Below are positions 1 to 8,343 of a stretch of 24,873 nucleotides of DNA, in pieces; within the stretch, counting starts at the first letter, position 1; every line of letters begins with the position of its first letter. The notes below the pieces were generated by a model. It had not been told where the DNA came from and did not search any database. It saw nothing but the letters and a program-made list of their open reading frames with translations. The DNA comes from UBA4656 sp002405525 (GTDB taxonomy: Bacteria > Pseudomonadota > Gammaproteobacteria > Xanthomonadales > Ahniellaceae): assembly GCA_036723735.1 (NCBI GenBank), contig DAIMGT010000058.1, positions 1-24,873 on the forward strand. The letters are read 5' to 3'. The position numbers were made by a program, and so were the translations under genes.

Positions 1-103
1 TTTTGTTTGAGACCAAATCAGAGGATGACTGCGGACGGCCCGCATAGCATCTACGACGGGAACCTCGCACGCGAGGCGCCAGCGGCAGGTGCTAAAACTG
101 ACC

Positions 104-130
104 GCGCCGCCGGGCGCAAGGCCCGGGCGC
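104..130 (-). terminator. Possible terminator after srkA
   Basis: Just past the srkA stop, read on the minus strand, a GC-rich stem of ten pairs with a two-base bulge closes a five-base loop. It is followed within about ten bases by GTCAGTTTTAG, which supplies a short T run. The form fits a Rho-independent terminator with an imperfect tail. The first ~90 bases of the window hold nothing else I can identify. Confidence 0.4.
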
Positions 131-139
131 CAACGCGCG

Positions 140-1096
140 CTACAGCGCGTCGGCGTCCAGCGCCTCGAACAGGTCCGAGACGTGTTCGTCCCACCAGCGC
201 GATTCTGCGGCGAACGGGAACGCGCGCGGGAACGCCGGATCGTCCCAGCGCTGCGCGATCCAACCCGCGAAGTGGACCTGGCGCATCAGGCGCAGCGGAC
301 CGGCCAGCGACAGTTCGGCGGGATCGAGGTCGCGGAACTGCGCGTAACCCGCGAGCAGGGCATCGCGCTGCGCGGGGCCGTCGCCGAACAACATCCACAG
401 GTCCTGCAGCGCGGGGCCGCTGCGCGCGTCGTCGAGGTCGAGCAGCAGCGGGCCGGCGTCGGTCCACAGCAGATTGCCGGGGTGGCAGTCGCCGTGCAGG
501 CGGATCATGAGCGGCGCGGCCGCGTCCCAGGCCACATCGAGCCGGTCGGCCAGCGCTCCGACCGCCTGCGCGTAGCGGCTGCGGGTCGACGGCGGCAGCA
601 GCGGCGAGGCCAGCACGTGGCGCGCGCTGATCCGCACCAGGGTATCGACGTCGATGCGCGCGCGCTGCAAGAAACGGCGGCGCTCGCCGACCGCATGCAG
701 ACGGGCAATCGTGCGACCCAGCCATTCCAGCGTGTCGCCGCCCTCCAGTTCCGGCGGCCGGCCGCCGCGGCGCGGGAACAGCGCGAAGCGGAAGCCCGCG
801 TGGCGGAACAGGGTGGCGCCGTGGCGCGCGAGCGGCGGCACGACGGGCAGGTCGGCCTCGGCCAGTTCGACGGTGAAGGCGTGTTCCTCGTCGATCGCGG
901 CGTCGGTCCAGCGGCCCGGCCGGTAGAACTTGGCGACCACGAAGGACCCGTCCTCCAGCCCGCACTGATAGACGCGGTTCTCGAAGGAATTGAGAGCCAG
1001 CAGACGACCATCGGTGGGAAAGCCCACCGACTCCAGCGCACCGAGCACGACCTCGGGCGCCAGCGCGTCGTAGGGATGGCCGTCGGGCGGGCTCAC
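140..1096 (-). CDS. srkA: SrkA/YihE-type stress response Ser/Thr kinase
   Basis: A 318-residue protein, close to E. coli SrkA (328). It belongs to the APH/choline-kinase-fold family. In E. coli, SrkA phosphorylates Ser/Thr and protects cells from stress-induced death (known of the family). Visible here are the catalytic loop HGDCHPGN (about 201-208) and the metal-binding segment LLDLDDARSGP followed by LQDLWMLF (about 218-237), both highly characteristic of SrkA. The N-terminal lobe holds SFENRVYQ and VVAKFYRPGRW, the nucleotide-binding part with its lysine. The start is GTG at 1094-1096, overlapping the stop of the upstream thioesterase as GTGA. This implies translational coupling and is why I reject the much longer open frame upstream. 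No membrane segment; cytoplasmic. Identification is strong; the exact start is inferred. Confidence 0.9.
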   Translation of the reverse strand: MSPPDGHPYDALAPEVVLGALESVGFPTDGRLLALNSFENRVYQCGLEDGSFVVAKFYRPGRWTDAAIDEEHAFTVELAEADLPVVPPLARHGATLFRHAGFRFALFPRRGGRPPELEGGDTLEWLGRTIARLHAVGERRRFLQRARIDVDTLVRISARHVLASPLLPPSTRSRYAQAVGALADRLDVAWDAAAPLMIRLHGDCHPGNLLWTDAGPLLLDLDDARSGPALQDLWMLFGDGPAQRDALLAGYAQFRDLDPAELSLAGPLRLMRQVHFAGWIAQRWDDPAFPRAFPFAAESRWWDEHVSDLFEALDADAL

Positions 1097-1527
1097 GCGC
1101 CGGCGCGCTCCGGCACCACGGCGAGCGTCAGGCGCGACAGGCAGACCAGGCGCTCCTGCGCATCGACGATGCGCGTTTCCCAGACCTGCGTACTGCGGCC
1201 GAGGTGGATCGGTCGCGCGGTGCCGGCGACCTCGCCCTCGCGCACCGCGCGCAGGTGGTTGGCGTTGATCTCGAGGCCGACCACGTGGCCTTCTCCCGGC
1301 GCGATGCACAGCCAGCCCCCGAAGGATCCCAGGGTCTCGGCGAGCGCCACCGAGGCGCCGCCATGCAGCAGACCGAAGGGCTGCCTCGTGCGGTGATCGA
1401 CCGGCATCGCGGCGCGCAGCCAGTCGTCGCCGAAAGCGAGGAAGCGGATGCCGAGCGATTCCGACAGCGTGCCCGCGCGCGAGCGCTGCGCCGCCTCGAG
1501 GTCGATGGGCTTTCTCCAGATCGGCAT
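1093..1527 (-). CDS. Hotdog-fold acyl-CoA thioesterase (YdiI/MenI-like)
   Basis: A 144-residue hotdog-fold thioesterase of the PaaI/YdiI group, which hydrolyses acyl- or aroyl-CoA esters in the cytoplasm. It matches the E. coli YdiI (MenI, 1,4-dihydroxy-2-naphthoyl-CoA hydrolase) pattern almost motif for motif: MPVDHRTRQPFGLLHGGAS (41-59), the expected catalytic Glu64 in ALAETLGS, VVGLEINANHLRAVREG (82-98), and HLGRSTQVWE. Length is normal for the family. It overlaps the srkA start by four bases and is probably cotranscribed with it. Nothing else of menaquinone synthesis is in the window, so the natural substrate may not be the MenI one; YdiI homologues are also promiscuous. I therefore leave the symbol empty. 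Confidence 0.88.
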   Translation of the reverse strand: MPIWRKPIDLEAAQRSRAGTLSESLGIRFLAFGDDWLRAAMPVDHRTRQPFGLLHGGASVALAETLGSFGGWLCIAPGEGHVVGLEINANHLRAVREGEVAGTARPIHLGRSTQVWETRIVDAQERLVCLSRLTLAVVPERAGA

Positions 1528-1642
1528 GCGCGGCGCTCCGCTTCGAGGTCGGCCGCCAAGGGTAGCGCGCCGCGCGCACGCGGTGCCGCGACGGGTTGCG
1601 GGCTACCATGGAGGCCGGTCCCTGCGAACCGGTCGATCCCGC

Positions 1643-2698
1643 ATGCCCTTTTCCGTCACCCTCGCCGGCACCGAGCGCCGCTTCCCCGTGGACGACGGTG
1701 AGACGGTGCTGGAGGCCGCGCGCCGCGCCGGGCTAGCGCTGCCCTACTCCTGCCTCGGCGGGCGTTGTGGTTCATGCAAGGCGACGATCGTCGACGGCGA
1801 ATGCCACTACCCGCGCCAGCCGGCGCTGGCGCTCGATGCCGCCGAGCGCGCCCACCACGACGCCCTGCTGTGCCAGGCCGTGCCGCGCTCGGACCTGACC
1901 ATCGCCGCGCGCGAAGTGCCGTCGGTGGCGGATTTCCCGCGCCGGCAGCTGGCGCTGAAAGTGGTGGCCCGGGAGATCGTCGCGCCGGACGTGGTGCGCG
2001 TGCTGCTCAAGCCGCCGCGTGGCGAACGCCTGCGCTGGCTGGCCGGACAGTACCTCGACGTGCTGCTGCCCGAGGGCAAGCGGCGCGCGTTCTCGATCGC
2101 CAACGCACCGGAGGAGGGCGACCACGTCGAGCTGCACATCCGCCAAGTGCCCGGCGGCGGTTTCACCCACTGGGTGTTCACCGAGATGCCGGTCGGCGCG
2201 GTGTGGCGCATCGAAGGCCCGCTCGGCACCTTCGTGCCGCGCGAGGACTCCGAGCGGCCGATCGTGATGGTGGCCGGCGGCACCGGCTTTGCGCCGCTCA
2301 AGGCCATCGTCGAGCACTTTCTCCATCTGCGCTCGGCGCGCCCGCTGCACGTGTTCCGCGGCGTGCGCGACGAGTCCGAGCTGTATCTTGCCGACCTGCC
2401 CGCGCAGTGGGCACGCCGCCACCCGGCGTTGTTCGTGGAGACCGTGCTGTCGGAACCCAAGGGCGACGAGGCGGCCCGTCACGCCACCGGCTTCGTGCAT
2501 GAGGCGGTGCTGCGGAACTTCCCCGACCTGTCGCCGTTCGACATCTACATGAGCGGCCCGCCCGCGCTGATCGAGGCCGGCCGGCGCGCCTTCGTGGCCG
2601 CCGGGTTGCCGGCGGACCGGCTGTACTACGACTCCTTCGAGTACGCGCCGGACGTGCTGGCCGCGATCCTGCGCGCGCGCGCCGGGATCGGCGCATGA
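1643..2698 (+). CDS. 2Fe-2S/FAD/NAD(P)H reductase, AscD-like
   Basis: A 351-residue three-domain oxidoreductase. Residues 1-90 are a plant-type ferredoxin domain with Cys37, Cys42, Cys45 and Cys77 (C-x4-C-x2-C...C) as 2Fe-2S ligands. About 100-205 is the FAD domain with the RAFS flavin motif (RRAFSIANAP). About 215-340 is the NAD(P)H domain with VAGGTGFAPLKAI and the C-terminal YYDSFEYAP. Family members are usually annotated CDP-6-deoxy-delta-3,4-glucoseen reductase (AscD/E3), but that deoxysugar pathway is absent here. A general role passing electrons from NAD(P)H to a partner oxygenase or dehydrase is safer. The ATG at 1643 gives a normal ferredoxin N-terminus; the longer upstream frame overlaps the divergent thioesterase and is rejected. 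The stop overlaps the next start as ATGA. Confidence 0.9.
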   Translation: MPFSVTLAGTERRFPVDDGETVLEAARRAGLALPYSCLGGRCGSCKATIVDGECHYPRQPALALDAAERAHHDALLCQAVPRSDLTIAAREVPSVADFPRRQLALKVVAREIVAPDVVRVLLKPPRGERLRWLAGQYLDVLLPEGKRRAFSIANAPEEGDHVELHIRQVPGGGFTHWVFTEMPVGAVWRIEGPLGTFVPREDSERPIVMVAGGTGFAPLKAIVEHFLHLRSARPLHVFRGVRDESELYLADLPAQWARRHPALFVETVLSEPKGDEAARHATGFVHEAVLRNFPDLSPFDIYMSGPPALIEAGRRAFVAAGLPADRLYYDSFEYAPDVLAAILRARAGIGA

Positions 2699-3258
2699 AT
2701 CGCACGCTGGCCGCGCTGCTGCTGCTCTGCGCGGCCGCCGAGGCACAGGCCCTGCGCTGCGACGGCCGCGTGGTCGACGTCGGCGACCACGCGATCCAGG
2801 TCCGTGAGCGCTGCGGCGAACCGTTCTGGATCGACGCTTACACCGAGGTGCTGGTGCAGGGCGAGTACGGCCCGCTGGAACAGCGTGTCGAGCGCCCGGT
2901 CGAGGCCTGGTACTACAACTTCGGACCCAACCGCCTGCTGCGCCGGCTGCTGCTGGTCGACGACCGCCTGCTGCGCGAAGACAGCCTCGGCTACGGCGTG
3001 GCCGCGATCGGCGCCGACTGCCGCCTCGACGCGCTGCCCGTCGGCACCCCGGCCGGGGCGCTGGTCGCGCGCTGCGGCGAACCTGCCTCGCGCCGCGACC
3101 GCTGGCGCGAAATCATCCGCCGCGACAGCGCCGGCAACGCCCACCGCCGCTTCGTGCGTGACGAGGACTGGGTCTACGACCTGGGCGCCAGCCGCGATCG
3201 GCGCCTGCTGCGGCTGGTCGACGGAGTGCTGCAGGGGGTGGAGCGGCTGGATCGGTAG
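2695..3258 (+). CDS. DUF2845 domain exported protein
   Basis: A 187-residue protein with an N-terminal signal peptide (about 1-20, leucine/alanine-rich, ending AQA). It carries the DUF2845 pattern: LRCDGRVVDVGDHAIQVRERCGEP (20-43) and, in the second half, a related CRL...VGTPAGALVARCGEPA segment. The family is therefore an internally duplicated Cys-containing periplasmic protein; its function is unknown. Its start overlaps the reductase stop by four bases (ATGA), so the two are almost certainly one transcription unit. Small exported DUF2845 proteins are common in Lysobacterales and pseudomonads (established knowledge). Whether it works with the reductase is not shown. Confidence 0.82.
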   Translation: MNRTLAALLLLCAAAEAQALRCDGRVVDVGDHAIQVRERCGEPFWIDAYTEVLVQGEYGPLEQRVERPVEAWYYNFGPNRLLRRLLLVDDRLLREDSLGYGVAAIGADCRLDALPVGTPAGALVARCGEPASRRDRWREIIRRDSAGNAHRRFVRDEDWVYDLGASRDRRLLRLVDGVLQGVERLDR

Positions 3259-3480
3259 GGTGCGGGGCAGCGGGGTCGCGGGCCGTGCCGAGGGCCCAGT
3301 AGAAGCAGGCTGCTGCGTCGTATGGTCCTCGGCCGGCCGGCCGGGGCGCTCACGGCCCTCGGGGCTGCCGTCGAGGCAGGGTAGGTCGGAGGGTACAGCG
3401 GTGCCGGGTTCCCGGCCCCGGGCCCTCAACGGTCATCGCGCAACGCGACCCCACACCGGCGTTCTCCGCTGCGCGGAGGA

Positions 3481-3511
3481 CCTCACCGACCCGTCCATGG
3501 GTCGGGTGAGG
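3481..3511. terminator. Inverted repeat between converging genes
   Basis: CCTCACCGACCC and GGGTCGGGTGAGG form a 12-pair stem with a one-base bulge and a short loop. It lies between the plus-strand DUF2845 gene, which ends about 220 bases to the left, and the minus-strand small exported protein, which ends 15 bases to the right. The position suits a terminator for the minus gene, although neither side has a good T run. The rest of 3259-3525 is GC-rich with no coding signal I trust. Confidence 0.4.
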
Positions 3512-3525
3512 TGGGGGAAGACGGT

Positions 3526-3804
3526 TCACGCGCGGCCGCGCAGGGTGACGGCGGGCAGCATGGTGCGCCAGTCGATCTGGCGGGAGGGCGGGGTGCCGGC
3601 GGCGTTGCGGTCGTCACGCGAAGCGCCCGTTTCGGCCCGGGCCTGCGGAGCATCCACGCCACCCTGCGGCGGGAGGTTCGCCAGCGGGCGCCCCTGTCGA
3701 CCCAGGCCCCCGGCGGCTTCGACCTGGGTGGCCGCGGACAGGACCAGGCCGCCGACCAGGCCCAGTGGAACGAGGCTGCGCAGCAAATGGGTGGCGAGTC
3801 GCAT
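3526..3804 (-). CDS. Small exported protein, unknown function
   Basis: A predicted 92-residue protein. It starts with a convincing signal peptide: a basic start (MRLATHLLRS), a hydrophobic core (LVPLGLVGGLVLSAAT) and an Ala-type cleavage site near VEA-AGG at about 29-31. The mature part is short, polar and Pro/Arg-rich, ending IDWRTMLPAVTLRGRA, with no recognised domain. The ATG at 3802-3804 is preferred because it begins the signal peptide; the open frame extends further upstream but that extension reads as non-coding. A weak GGAAA lies about ten bases before the start. An inverted repeat follows the stop. Its reality is moderate: small size and high GC make chance frames common, but the signal peptide argues for a gene. 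Confidence 0.5.
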   Translation of the reverse strand: MRLATHLLRSLVPLGLVGGLVLSAATQVEAAGGLGRQGRPLANLPPQGGVDAPQARAETGASRDDRNAAGTPPSRQIDWRTMLPAVTLRGRA

Positions 3805-4163
3805 GGGAATTTCCGTTTCGCTGAACAGTGGGTTGCGCCGGCTTGGATGCGCGAGAGGCGGCGATGGTTTGCACCGCGCAGCATCTTGCACAAGTGCCGG
3901 GCCGGCGGATCCCGCAGGCCACGCGCCGAAGCGTTGCCGCGCTGCGCCGGAGCGAGCCGCGGGTCTCAAGGCCTCACCGCCCGTGGCGCAGGGTCCGGCC
4001 GGAACCTGGGATGCGCGCGCGGGGCGAAAGGTCGCAAGCGACGGACGCGGCGATCGCGGGCCCGGCGCCGGCGGACGCGAAGACCGTCACGCCGGCAGGA
4101 TGGGAGACGGTCTGCCGACCGGCGCGAGCCGGCGGACGCGCCGACGAAGCGCTACGCCAAGCC
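3805..4163. other. 359-base intergenic stretch
   Basis: This lies between two minus-strand genes. It should hold the 3' end of the 4940-4164 transcript and the promoter of the small exported protein. I see only a short stem (CCGGC-gcga-GCCGG, 4119-4132) and a seven-base inverted pair (4081-4087 with 4107-4113) that could end the upstream transcript. No convincing -35/-10 pair or sigma-54 site was found. Confidence 0.4.
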
Positions 4164-4940
4164 TCAGCCGCCGGCGCAGGCCCCCACCAGCGGAAGCGCC
4201 AGGGCGGCCGACACCGCGCCGTCCTCCAGCGGACGGCGGCTGTCGCGCGGGAACTCGATGCGCGCCTTGAGGTTGTCGCCCTCCTCGTCACGCACGTTGG
4301 TGATACCGACGAACCGCAGCAGGGTGCGGTCGTCGTTGGCGTATACGACGTCGATGTGCGGCAGGAGGAAGGCCCACCACGAACCGAGCGCGAGACGGAT
4401 CACGCTGGCGCGGGCGCCCTCGACCTCGATCTCCGCTTCCTTGCTGACCTTGAAGTTGAAGTAGTCGAGCCGGCTCGGCACGAGGAACGGAAAGCGCACC
4501 GTCTCTCCGCGCTGAAGGGCCTCCCAATTCGCCTGCACGAAGGCGTCGAAGCCCGCGTCGGCGACCAGCCCCTGCGCGTCGGGTAGCGGCCCACGCTTCT
4601 CGTCGGCGCCAGCCTCGCGCTGCACGAACACTTCCCGCGTGCCGGCCGCCTCGCGCACTCCTTCGCGGTAGCCGAGCCGCGCATCGACCAGTTCGAAACT
4701 CGGCGCCTCGCCGGCGGCGCCGTACACCACGCGCTTGCGGGCGAAGGGGGCACCGTCCGGGCAGCGATACAAAACCACCCGCTCGGCGGGCGACGTCTCG
4801 CCCGCCGCAGCCAATAAGTGCGTCTCCCGGTACAGCACCGCATCGCCGCCGATCGCGAAGGCGGTGCCGTCGTATTGCAGCGACTGCGCGCCGCAGGCCG
4901 CGGACAGGCCGAACAGGACAGTGGCGAACGGCAGGCGCAT
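4164..4940 (-). CDS. Exported protein of unknown function
   Basis: A 258-residue protein with a likely signal peptide (MRLPFATVLFGLSAACGAQS; cleavage near 18-20). I do not recognise a named family. The mature part contains paired aromatic and acidic segments (VRFPFLVPSRLDYFNFKVSK, about 149-168; SWWAFLLPHIDVVYANDDRTLLRF, about 187-210). The latter reads like alternating strands of a beta-rich periplasmic protein. The C-terminal GACAGG is unusual, ending the protein in Cys and Gly. The Shine-Dalgarno GGAG lies nine bases before the ATG (4950-4953 on the plus strand), which supports this start. It is divergent from the M16 peptidase gene across about 300 bases. Coding status is good from the length, signal peptide and ribosome site; function is unknown. 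Confidence 0.75.
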   Translation of the reverse strand: MRLPFATVLFGLSAACGAQSLQYDGTAFAIGGDAVLYRETHLLAAAGETSPAERVVLYRCPDGAPFARKRVVYGAAGEAPSFELVDARLGYREGVREAAGTREVFVQREAGADEKRGPLPDAQGLVADAGFDAFVQANWEALQRGETVRFPFLVPSRLDYFNFKVSKEAEIEVEGARASVIRLALGSWWAFLLPHIDVVYANDDRTLLRFVGITNVRDEEGDNLKARIEFPRDSRRPLEDGAVSAALALPLVGACAGG

Positions 4941-5247
4941 GGTCGGCTTCTCCGGACGGGGCGACGACGCATCTTGGCATGCGCCGGTGAAGCCCGCGTG
5001 GCGCTCGCCTCAGGCCCGGTGGGAAACCTTGCATCCTGCGCGTCTTTCCATCGGGCTCGCTACGGCCAGCGTGCTCCGGCGTGCAGCCCCGTGCGGGGCC
5101 ATCGGTGGGCGGACTTCGGGGTGTGCTCCTGCAGCCGCTCATCCCCGCATGAGGCAGTGACTTCCGGAGCATGTCCCGGCCGGGAGCCAATGCTAGTTTG
5201 GCCGGTCGATCGGCGACCGCCGGTCGCACCGCCCCTTGGAAATGCCC
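4941..5247. other. Divergent promoter region
   Basis: 307 bases between divergent genes, so promoters for both sides belong here. On the plus strand TGCTAGTTT (5191-5199) has the form of an extended -10 (TGnTAnnnT), about 50 bases before the peptidase start; no good -35 is seen. A small stem, GCCCC/GGGGC, sits near 5088-5100. No coding frame in it looks real. Confidence 0.35.
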
Positions 5248-7992
5248 ATGCGCAGCCTGCCGAGTCTCGTCGCCGTCGCCCTGTTGTCGATCGCCATCGC
5301 CCTGCCGGCGCGCGCGTCCGACCCGGACATCCCTTTCGAGCGCTTCCGCCTCGACAACGGCCTGACCGTGGTCGTGCACACCGACCGCAAGGCGCCGATC
5401 GTCGCGGTCAACGTCTGGTACCACGTCGGCGGCAAGGACGAACCGGCCGACCGGCAGGAGTTCGCGCACTGGTTCGAGCACTTGATGTTCCAGGGCTCGG
5501 AGAACTACCGCGACGAGTTCTTCAAGCCCTTCGAGGAGGTCGGCGCCACCGACCAGAACGGCACCACCAGCCAGGATCGCACCAACTATTTCCAGAACGT
5601 GCCCACCACCGCGCTCGACCGCGCGCTTTGGATGGAGTCCGACCGCATGGGCCACCTGCTCGGCGCGCTCGACCAGAAGGTGATCGACGAGCAGCGCGGC
5701 GTGGTGCAGAACGAGAAGCGCCAGCGCGAGAACCAGCCCTACGGCAAGGTCTGGGACCGCGTTTTCGAAGCCAGCTTCCCGCAAGGCCATCCCTATCATG
5801 CGCCCGACCTGGCGGCCGGCGATCTGCTCGAGGGCGCAACGGTCGATGAGGCCAAAGACTGGTTCCGCAGGTACTACGGCGCGGCGAACGCGACCCTTGT
5901 GCTGGCCGGCGACATCGACGTCGCGACGGCGAGGGAAAAGGTCCAGCAATACTTCGGTCACATCCCCTCGGGCCCGCCGCTGACCCGCCACGAGGTCGAC
6001 GTCGCCGCGCGAAGCGACGCGCGACGCGACGTGATGTACGACCGCGTGCCGCAGCCACGCATCGTGCGCACCTGGAACGTGCCGCCGGTGACCGATTCCG
6101 ACAGCGAGATCCTCGGCCTGTTCGCGCAGGTGCTGGGCGGCAGCGCCGCCTCGCGACTGGATGCGCGCCTCGTGCACCGCGACCAGGTCGCCGATGGCGT
6201 CAGCGCGTTCAATTTCGGCATGGAGATCGCCGGCCTGTTCGGCATCCAGGTCGACGTCAAGGCCGACCGCGATCCGGCGGCAGTGGAGAAGGTACTCGAC
6301 GAGGAGCTTTCGCGCCTGCTCGCCGAGGGCCCGACGAAGGAGGAACTCGAGCGCGCCCGCACGGTGGTGCGCGCGGGCTTCGTGCGCGGCATCGAGCGCA
6401 TCGGTGGCTTCGGCGGCAAGGCCGACGTGCTCGCCGAATGCCAGGTCTTCCACGGCGACCCGGGCTGCTTCCGCAAAGCGCTGGCCACGATTGACGCCGC
6501 GACTCCGGCGCAGGTGCGCGACGTCGCCCGGCGCTGGCTGTCGCAGGGCAACTACACGCTCACCGTGTTGCCCTTCGGCCAGACGAAGAATACCCCGCAG
6601 AGCGCGGTCGACCGCAGCCTCGGCGTGCCCAGGGTGGAATCCTTCCCCGACCTGTCTTTCCCGACGCTGGAACGCTTTGCCCTCTCCAACGGCGTGCCGG
6701 TGGTGCTGGCGCGCCGGCCGGAGATCCCGGTGGTGCAGGTGCAGGCGATGTTCGACGCCGGCTTCGCCTCCGATGCCGGCGGCAAGCTGGGCGCGGCGGC
6801 GTTCGCGATGGGGATGCTCGACGAGGGGGCCGGCAGGTACGGCGCGCTCGAGTTCGCCGCGCGCGCCGAGGACCTCGGCGCCTCGGTCGGCGCAGGCGCG
6901 GCGCTGGATTCGTCCAGCGCCTTCGTGTCGGCGCTGAGCGACCAGCTCGATCCGTCGCTGGCGCTCTTCGCCACCATGCTGCGCGAGCCACGGCTCGATG
7001 CGGCCGAGATCGAACGGGTGCGCCGGCAGTGGCTGGCGCAGATCGCGCGCGAGAAGACCCAGCCCAACAGCATCGCGCAGCGCATCCTGCCGCCGCTGAT
7101 GTACGGCGAGGGCCATCCCTACGGCATCCCGTTCACCGGTTCGGGCACGGAAGCATCGATCGCCGCGCTCACCCGCGACGACCTCGAGGCGCACCTCGTC
7201 GCCTGGATCCGGCCGGACAACATGCGCCTGGTGGTGGTCGGCGATACCACGCGAGAAGCGATCGCACCGCTCCTGGAGAAGCACCTTGGCGGCTGGAAGG
7301 CCCCGACCGCGGCGCGCGGCGCGAAGTCGGTGCCGGAGGTCGCATTGCCGTCCGCACCACGGGTGTTCCTGATCGACCGCCCCGAAGCGCAGCAGGCGTT
7401 CATCCTGGCCGGCCACGTCATCCCGTCGTCGAAGTCTCCGCAGATGCTTGAGATCGAAAGCGCCGTGAGCGTGATCGGAGGAATGTTCTCCTCACGCCTG
7501 AACATGAACCTGCGCGAGGACAAGAACTGGTCCTACGGCGCCTATGCCTTCAGCAGCGGCGCGCAAAACCAGCGCCCGATGCTGGTCTTTGCGCCGGTGC
7601 AGACCGACCGGGCGGTCGATTCGCTCGAGGAGCTGCGACGCGAGTTCGACGACTATGTCTCGACCCGCCCGGCCACCGCCGACGAGGTCGCCAAGGTGAT
7701 CGCCAACGACGTGCGCGGCCTGCCGGGCTCGTTCGAGACCGCGGCGGCAGTGCGCGGTGCGATCACCGGCATCCTGCTCTACGACCGCCCCGACGACTAC
7801 GTGCGCGCACTCAAGGCGCGCACCGAAGCGCAGACCGTGGACGGCATCAACGCCGCGGCGAGGGCGGTGATCAAGCCGTCGGCGATGACCTGGGTGGTGG
7901 TCGGCGACCTGTCGAAGATCGAGCAGGGCATCCGCGGACTGGGGCTGGGCGAGGTGCAGGTGCTCGACGCCGGCGGCAAGGTGATTCGCTGA
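5248..7992 (+). CDS. Exported two-domain M16 zinc metallopeptidase
   Basis: A 914-residue pitrilysin-family (M16) peptidase. A signal peptide (about 1-24, MRSLPSLVAV...ARA) sends it to the periplasm. The inverted zinc motif HxxEH is HWFEH at 74-78, within FAHWFEHLMFQGSEN, and the third ligand is probably Glu146 in GVVQNEKRQ. The second half repeats the fold (NGVPVVLARRPEIPVVQVQ onward) but has MLDEGAG where the zinc motif would be. This is the usual inactive partner domain that helps close the chamber. Members degrade peptides and small unfolded proteins. ATG 5248 is chosen because GGAAA at 5238-5242 sits at proper distance; ATG 5242 and TTG 5236 are in frame but too near or lack a ribosome site. 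The two halves in one chain give the typical ~900-residue length. Confidence 0.92.
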   Translation: MRSLPSLVAVALLSIAIALPARASDPDIPFERFRLDNGLTVVVHTDRKAPIVAVNVWYHVGGKDEPADRQEFAHWFEHLMFQGSENYRDEFFKPFEEVGATDQNGTTSQDRTNYFQNVPTTALDRALWMESDRMGHLLGALDQKVIDEQRGVVQNEKRQRENQPYGKVWDRVFEASFPQGHPYHAPDLAAGDLLEGATVDEAKDWFRRYYGAANATLVLAGDIDVATAREKVQQYFGHIPSGPPLTRHEVDVAARSDARRDVMYDRVPQPRIVRTWNVPPVTDSDSEILGLFAQVLGGSAASRLDARLVHRDQVADGVSAFNFGMEIAGLFGIQVDVKADRDPAAVEKVLDEELSRLLAEGPTKEELERARTVVRAGFVRGIERIGGFGGKADVLAECQVFHGDPGCFRKALATIDAATPAQVRDVARRWLSQGNYTLTVLPFGQTKNTPQSAVDRSLGVPRVESFPDLSFPTLERFALSNGVPVVLARRPEIPVVQVQAMFDAGFASDAGGKLGAAAFAMGMLDEGAGRYGALEFAARAEDLGASVGAGAALDSSSAFVSALSDQLDPSLALFATMLREPRLDAAEIERVRRQWLAQIAREKTQPNSIAQRILPPLMYGEGHPYGIPFTGSGTEASIAALTRDDLEAHLVAWIRPDNMRLVVVGDTTREAIAPLLEKHLGGWKAPTAARGAKSVPEVALPSAPRVFLIDRPEAQQAFILAGHVIPSSKSPQMLEIESAVSVIGGMFSSRLNMNLREDKNWSYGAYAFSSGAQNQRPMLVFAPVQTDRAVDSLEELRREFDDYVSTRPATADEVAKVIANDVRGLPGSFETAAAVRGAITGILLYDRPDDYVRALKARTEAQTVDGINAAARAVIKPSAMTWVVVGDLSKIEQGIRGLGLGEVQVLDAGGKVIR

Positions 7993-8343
7993 AGCCAGAC
8001 ACCGGATCCTGCAACCCCGCCGCCCTCCACCGACGGTGCGGGCGGGCGCTCCGCATTGTCGGGCGGCCTGCGACCGGAGGCGCCGACGCAAGCCAGGGCG
8101 TCGAGAACCACCCGGCTTGCGCGCGGCAAGGATGCCGAGCCCGCAAAATCATTGGAGGAGCGATGGATCCGGCGGGAGCGAGTCCGGACATGCGGCGGAC
8201 TCGCGACGTCGAAAACGTGCAGGCCAGCGTGCCCGACAGCCTGAGCCCGGCAGGGTCGGGATCGGGGTCGACCCGTCGCACCGCGTCGTGTCACATTAAG
8301 CGGGTACGCTGGGGAGCGTTCGTCGATCGATCCGGGGGAATCC
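7993..8343. other. 351-base intergenic stretch with one REP unit
   Basis: Between the peptidase and the nuclease. It holds a REP-like palindrome (listed separately) and GC-rich sequence whose frames look like non-coding repeat translations. Just before the nuclease start is a clear ribosome site (GGGGGAA, about 8334-8340). TACGCT near 8308 could be a -10, but no matching -35 is visible. Confidence 0.4.
8172..8207 (+). repeat. REP-like palindrome, copy 1
   Basis: Head GCGGGAGCGAG (8172-8182), tail CTCGCGAC (8200-8207). GCGAGTCCG (8178-8186) pairs with CGGACTCGC (8196-8204) as a nine-base perfect stem. The layout and 36-base length equal copy 2 at 10633-10668, and the downstream GAAAA is also shared. 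It is intergenic, as REP sequences are. Confidence 0.7.

Noticed and set aside
89..1396. A 435-codon open frame on the plus strand opposite srkA and the thioesterase
   Set aside because: It is antisense to two genes with clear family motifs and translates into Arg/Ala/Gln-rich sequence typical of high-GC shadow frames.
4288..7416. A 1042-codon minus-strand open frame across the M16 peptidase
   Set aside because: The plus strand encodes an intact peptidase with HxxEH and a signal peptide. The antisense frame is His/Arg/Ala-rich with no motif, a codon-bias shadow.
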